Assembly (NCBI GenBank): GCA_964632175.1
Contig: CAZWBJ010000033.1
Span: 1 to 8,019 of the forward strand
DNA length: 8,019 bases
DNA from: JAWBSP01 sp964632175
Lineage (GTDB): Archaea > Hadarchaeota > Hadarchaeia > Hadarchaeales > JAWBSP01
Direction: 5' to 3'
The notes under the pieces are model-generated. The model worked only from the letters and a program-made list of their open reading frames with translations. It was not told the DNA's origin and did not search any database. This document shows positions 1-6,000 of the stretch, in pieces. The position numbers and the translations under genes were made by a program. Numbering within the stretch: position 1 is the first letter of the stretch; each line of letters starts with the position of its first letter.

Positions 1-3000
1 GGTTCATGGAGTCCTGGTCTGGGACTGTTCATGCACCGCCCATCGGCTGGCTGGGGCTTGAGAGCTGGCTGGGGCGGGTTCAGACACCCTCTCCACCAGA
101 TCTCATCTCGCCGACCGACGGGATGGAGACCAACGATAACACACCAACCTTCAGCTGGACGAGCAGGCCCCTGGTTGAAAATTATGAGATCTGGGTGGAC
201 AACGACAGTGACTTTTCCTCCCCCTCAATCCTTGAAAACACCACGGACAATTCTTACACCGTCCCGCTTCCGGGGCTCCCCGATGAGAATTACTTCTGGA
301 GGGTGAGGATCTGGGTTTATGGGCATCCATCTCCCTTCTCCGATACCTGGTCCATTCTTATCGATACCATTGCTCCTGCAACCACTCTCCTTTCCCCGGC
401 CGACCTCACGGAGACCTGTGAGAACACCGTGGTCTTTAGCTGGTCTTCGATCCGTGATACCTCCAAGTCGCCAACGGGTGAGGTGTCCGGCATAAGGTAC
501 TATGAGCTCTGGGTAGACAACGATTCGAACTTCTCGAGCCCCGTTTTCCAGGAGAATCTGACCGAAAACCAACACGTCCTTGTTCTGCCCGATGAACTGT
601 ACTACTGGAAGGTCAGGGTCTGGGATGAGGCCGGGAACTCGACCGACTCGACGGTTTGGAGGCTCTTGGTGGACACCGTTCCTCCGGGCATTCCGGGGCT
701 TTCACCTCAAGACGGGATGAAGACCAACGACAACACTCCGACCCTCGGCTGGTCTTCCGTACTCGATTACTCCAACTCCCCCACGGGCGAGGTTTCGGGG
801 GTAAGGTATTACGAGCTGTGGGTGGACAACGATGCCGACTTTAGCTCACCCACACTGGTCGAGAACCTCACCGAGAACTCCTACACCTTCCCCTTCGAGC
901 TGGGGGATGAGAACTACCTATACAAGGTGAGGGTCTGGGACGAGGCCGGGAACGTTTCCGGGTGGTCGAGCGTCTGGAGCTTCCTGGTGGACGTGGTGCC
1001 ACCCTCCGTTCCGCTCAAGGTGGGACCCTCGGACGGTTACATCACCACGAGCCTCTCGGTAACTCTGAACTGGTCCCCATCCTCCGATAGCTCCAACTCA
1101 CCGACGGGCGAAAACGCGGGCCTCGCACACTACGAGATAGTGGTTGATAACGATGGGTTCGTCCCGCCCTATTCCCACTACGACAACGCCTTCACGGGAA
1201 CGGTCAAAACCATCTCGCTTAACTCGGGCATCTATCGGTGGATCGTGAGGGCCTGGGATCAGGCTGGAAACGTCAGCGAGAACCAGGCGCCCTGGTCCTT
1301 CATCATAGACATTCAGGGTCCGTCCGCGCCGACCCTTCTCATCCCGGAGAACGGGTCTTCAACCAATGCCACCAACGTTTACTTCGACTGGGGTGACTCC
1401 ACCGACGACTACTCGGGGGTTGACTATTATCACATCCAGGTCGACAATGACCCGGACTTCTCCTCACCCAAGGCCGAGGACTTCACCTCCGCCTCTTACA
1501 TCTGGCTTTCCATCGATTCGGATGAACTCTATTACTGGAGAGTGAGGGCGATCGACCGTGCCGGCAACGCGGGGGACTGGAGTCAGGTCTTCCAATTCAT
1601 CAGGGACACGGGTGCCCCACCCGCCCCCTCGCTTTCAACCCCCTCGGACGGATACATCACGGAGAACACCACCATTACCTTCAGCTGGTCGCTGGTGACG
1701 GATGTCTCCAACTCCCCCACCGGCGAGGTATCCGGGACGAGGTGCTACGAGCTGTGGGTGGATAACGACACAGACTTCAGTTCACCCATTGTGCTGGAAA
1801 ATATAAACCATCCGGAGAATTCAGTCTCCCACGTGTTCACGGATGAAAACTACGTCTGGAGGGTTAGGGCCTGGGACCACGCGGGGAACGCCGGCGCCTG
1901 GTCGGTGACGAGGTGGTTTATCGTCGACACTACCCCGCCCGAGCCGCCCGTTCTCCTGCAGCCGGAAAATCTGTCCTCCACCAACGACAATACCCCGCTC
2001 CTGAAGTGGGCCACTCCCTACGATCTGGCCGGGGTCGCGCAATACGAGCTCTGGATGGACAACGATCCGGACTTCAGCTCTCCCGAGTACCAGGCCATCA
2101 TCTCCGAGAACCAGCATGAGGTGGCCACCGAGCGCACGGATGAGAATTACTACTGGAGGGTGAGGGCCAAGGACGTACTGAACCACTGGGGTGACTGGTC
2201 CCAGCCTTTCGTCCTCATGATCGACACAAGGCCACCTGAGGTCTCGGCGAGCTCGGCCACCAACACCCTCATCACCAAGGAGGTCAACCCAACCCTCTCC
2301 TGGGCAGCTGTCAGCGATTCTTCCTACTCCCCCACCTGTGAAAACTCGGGCGTGAGGTGGTATGAGCTTTGGATTGACAACGACAACGACTTCAGCTCGC
2401 CCTTCTTGAAGCAGTTCAGCCCGGACACCTACTTCCAGCCGGGTGTTGATGAGAACTACCCCTCCCTGGGGTTCCCGGACGCGAGGTGGTACTACAGGGT
2501 GAGGGCCTGGGACTGGGCCGGAAACGCCGGAGAGTGGTCCGATACTTGGTGGTTTATCGTGGACACGACCCCGCCCGCCGCCCCCATACCCTTGTTCCCT
2601 GAGAATGGGAGCATGATAAATACGAGCACCGTCACGTTCAGGTGGACCATCCCCGACGACCTCTCCGGGATCGAGTCCTACACCCTCTTCGTGGACAACG
2701 ATGAGGACTTCAGCAGCTATTCCTCCTTCTTGGTCACCGTGAACTACAAGGAGGTCACCCTGAGCGATGAGCGATACTACTGGAAGGTCAGGGCGAAGGA
2801 CAGGGCGGGGAACGTTGGGGAGAACTCGGTCGTTTTCACCTTCCTCCTCGATACTGCTGCGCCCCAGGTCACAAGCCTATCCACCCCGGCGGACGGCCTG
2901 GTTACCAATGAAAACGTCCAGAATTTCAGCTGGAGCTACGTTATAGATCTCTCCAACTCCCCCACGGGCGAAGTGGCGGGGGTGGTGGCCTACGAGCTCT

Positions 3001-6000
3001 GGATAGACAACGAGAATGACTTCAGCTCCCCGTACCTGTTGGAGAACCTGCTCGAGAACTCAAGAACGGTTGGGCTCCCGGACGAAAACTGGTTCTGGAG
3101 GGTGAGGGTCTGGGACAACGCAGGGAACTACAGCACCTCGGCGATCAGGACGCTCCTAGTTGACACGAGGGGCCCGGACATCCCGACCCTGCTCTCGCCG
3201 GCGAACGGTACCGTGACCAATGACAACAGGCCGATCTTTACGTGGTCGGAGGTGGTAGACAGGTCCTGGTCGCCCACCCTCGAGAACTCCGGGGTGAGGT
3301 ACTACGAGTTCTGGCTCGACAACGATCCCGATTTCAGTTCGCCGATCCTCGCTGAGAACCTAACCGGGACCAGCAGGCAGGCGGAACTCTCGGACGAGAA
3401 CTACTCTTGGCGGGTCAGGGTCTGGGATGTGGCCGGGAATGCGAGCGGATGGTCGGCCGTGTATACGCTTCTGGTCGACACCGTCAAGCCGACCGTTCCC
3501 CTGAAGGCCACCGTGGTACCTGACACCGGCGTTGACGATCCCGACAACAGGGTGGTGACCAATACCTCCGAGCTGACCTTCTCTTGGAACCCCTCCACCG
3601 ACTCCTCCAACTCGCCCACCGGGGAAAACGCCGGCGTGAGGTGGTACGAGATAGTGATCGAGAACGTTAGGACCGGTTACAGGATCTCTGAGAACGTTTC
3701 GGGAACTAGTTACTCGACAACCGTTCCCGAAGGGGAGTGGAGGTGGTGGGTTAAGGCCTGGGACTGGGCGGGCAACGCGAGCGACACGGAGATAGCCTGG
3801 ACGGTGGTGGTCGATTTGACCCCGCCCTCCCCACCGACCCTGCTCTCACCCGAGAACAATGCCCTCACCAACGATCCAACTGGCAAGATAACCTTTGACT
3901 GGGCCGATGCAACCGATGAGTGGGGAATTCCGAGCAGCGGGGCATACGTAATAGAGGTGGACAACTCACCCGATTTCAGCCCCTCCTCCCCCTATTACAT
4001 TTCCGCAACCACCGATGCCTCCACCCGGACCTTCTTCTTCTACGCTGGGGCACCCCTTGACGAGAGGAGGTACTGGCACGTGAAGGTCAGAGACAATGCC
4101 GGCAACTGGAGCAGCTGGTCCGTCGTTTGGAACGTTCTCCTCGACACCCTTCCGCCGGACACCCCACCGATGATCCTGCCTGAGAACGGCTCCATCCTGA
4201 ACTCCTCAACGGTGAACTTTGCCTGGGGGGATGTGGTCGACCGCTCTAGGTCCCCCTCCGGGGATGTGGCTGGGGTGGATCACTACGAGCTCTTTGTTTC
4301 AGCTTACCAGGACTTCTCGGTCCTAGTCGTTCATGTGAACCTCACCAGCTCCTCCTATTCCACCGAGCTTCCGGACAACGTGTACTACTGGAAGGTCAGG
4401 GCTTGGGATGCGGCTGGGAACGCAAGCGGCTTCGAAAACACCTGGACCTTCATAGTGGACAACAATCCGCCGCCCGCCCCCTCCCTTTACTCCCCCGCCA
4501 ATGGAACCATGACCAATGACAACACCCCCAGGTTTGAGTGGACGAGGGTCTACGATGTCACGGGGGTGAGGTATGAGCTCTGGGTTGACAACGACCCGAG
4601 CTTCGGTTCACCGGAGATTCTAGAAAACTTGAGCGAGAACTATAGGATACCCATCACGGCGCTCGGGGACGAGAATTACTTCTGGAGGGTGAGGGCTTGG
4701 GACGGCGTGATAGGGGGAACACCCAAGGCAGGTCCCTTCTCCCAGGTCTGGACCCTGCTCATCGACACGGTGCCTCCAGCCACGCCCGAGAACTCGCCAC
4801 AGGACGGCAGGATTTATGGAACGGCAACGGTGACCCTCTCCTGGAACTCCGTACTCGACCTTTCCGGCTCTGCGACCGGGGAGACTTCGGGCCTCGCCTA
4901 CTATGAGATACAGGTGGACAACAGCCCGGACTTCTCCTCCCTCAACTACAGCGGCACAACCCCGGACAACAACTGGGGGCTCGGGGATCCGGGGTACCCA
5001 GCAGCTGGCTTCGCGGAGGACAACTACTACTTCAGGGTGAGGGCCTGGGATCGCGCCAACAATGCTGCCGACTGGAGCCAGTGCAGGGTGTGGAACTTCG
5101 TGGTCGACCTCACCAGGCCTTACGGACCCGCCCTCTACCTGCCAGAAAACGATGCCGCCGAGAACAACGTGCAGGGTGATTACGTGGTGGTCACGCATGT
5201 GTGGGAGAATGTCCGGGATGCCTCCGGCATCGATCACTATGAGATTCAGGTTGCCACCGACAACGAATTCACTTCCCTCCTCGGCTCCGAGTACTTCTCA
5301 CCCTCCACGCCCGAAAACCTGAGGCAGGACTACGTCACCGTGTTCTATCCCTGGGACGAGAGGTACTTCTGGAGGGTCAGGGCATACGACAGAGCGGCGC
5401 CCACCGAGCCTGGAGCCTGGTCTTCCGTCTACACCCTCGTGATAGACAGGGTCAAACCCCTCACCCCATCTCTGTACCTTCCGGTGAATGGGAAGGTCAC
5501 CTCTGACAACACGCCCTACTTCGAGTGGGAAAACGTGGCGGACAACACGGATGCAACCCAGGAGGTGAGCGGCGTTGACCATTACGTTCTCCAGATAGAC
5601 AATGACCCCAACTTCACCTCCCCCATGAGCTTCGAAAATGTAAGGGGGAATTCCTTCACCCTTCCGGCGGAGAACTCCTTACCCATTGGGACCTACTACT
5701 GGAAGGTGCGGGCGGTCGACAGGGCTGGAAATCAGGGTGACTGGAGCCAGGTCTTTAGCTTCAGGGTGCTGGATCTGACCATCTCTATCGATCTCTCGGA
5801 CAACATAGTCAACCCCAACGAGACCTTTACCATCTTCGGCAGGGTGAGCTGGCAACCCGACAATCTAAGCATAGGGGGCGTGACAGTTAGGGTGTACTTC
5901 GACGGCACGTTGGTGAGAACACCATCGACGGACGCTGACGGAAACTACTCCGCCACCTACTCCTCGGGCGTACTTGGTCAGCACGTGGTGAAGGTGAGAG

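Larger units (their letters stand above)
360..2558 (+). repeat. Super-repeat copy 1: modules A2-A8
   Basis: These seven modules (residues 120-852) correspond in order to A10-A16, at offsets of 829, 830, 829, 835, 846, 844 and 847 residues. Modules carrying the S-P-T-G-E insert (long, L) and those without it (short, S) run L L L S L S L in both copies. Module-specific oddities also recur at the same place: the A4 loop lacking D-F-S-S-P, the A5 F-D-W-x-D-x-T-D, and the A8 Y-P-x-x-G-F insertion. Divergence is substantial, so the duplication is old. Confidence 0.75.
2847..5102 (+). repeat. Super-repeat copy 2: modules A10-A16
   Basis: Residues 949-1700 form the second copy of the seven-module block that begins at A2. 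With A1 and A9, both short, the class string S L L L S L S L occurs twice, followed by S L in A17-A18. A9 resembles A17 (D-x-S-G-I and D-E-R-Y followed by a D-R-A ending), which suggests that a third, truncated or diverged copy may begin at A17. Confidence 0.75.
78..5771 (+). repeat. Array A: 18 tandem FN3/Ig-like modules
   Basis: Residues 26-1923 consist of 18 head-to-tail modules of 94-114 residues without intervening linkers. Each opens with a (V/I/L)-D-x-x-x-P-P type junction, then S-P-x-(N/D)-G, a core Trp in F-x-W, the strand Y-E-(L/I)-x-V-D-N-D, an acidic loop (D-x-D-F-S-S-P), D-E-N-Y-Y-W-(R/K)-V-R-x-W-D, the loop A-G-N, and a final W-S. The pattern matches FN3-like surface modules known from bacteria and archaea, typically written D-P-x-F-S-S-P and Y-Y-W-R-V-R-A-x-D. 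Ig-like modules are a few nanometres long each, so the array may form a rod of several tens of nanometres; that size is inference. Confidence 0.93.

Noticed and set aside
6..8. ATG at base 6 as the gene start
   Set aside because: The codons before it are open, nothing upstream can be inspected for a ribosome binding site, and no signal peptide follows. An array entered at full strength suggests earlier modules upstream.
31..306. Short + strand open frames in other registers (31-306, 656-844, 1913-2119, 4697-4906, 5062-5322)
   Set aside because: They overlap the 2,672-codon frame, and their translations are low-quality Ser/Pro/Arg-rich strings without a module pattern.
225..575. Open frames on the - strand at 225-575, 1821-2186 and 5298-5582
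   Set aside because: All three are in the same antisense register and similar to each other only because the sense modules are similar.
4620..5237. 205-codon open frame on the - strand
   Set aside because: It is in the same register opposite the sense codons and repeats the complement of the module motifs; it is a shadow.
78..5771. CRISPR array or DNA-level tandem repeat
   Set aside because: The periodicity is in protein. DNA between modules varies widely, there are no identical repeats separated by unique spacers, and the frame is coding throughout.
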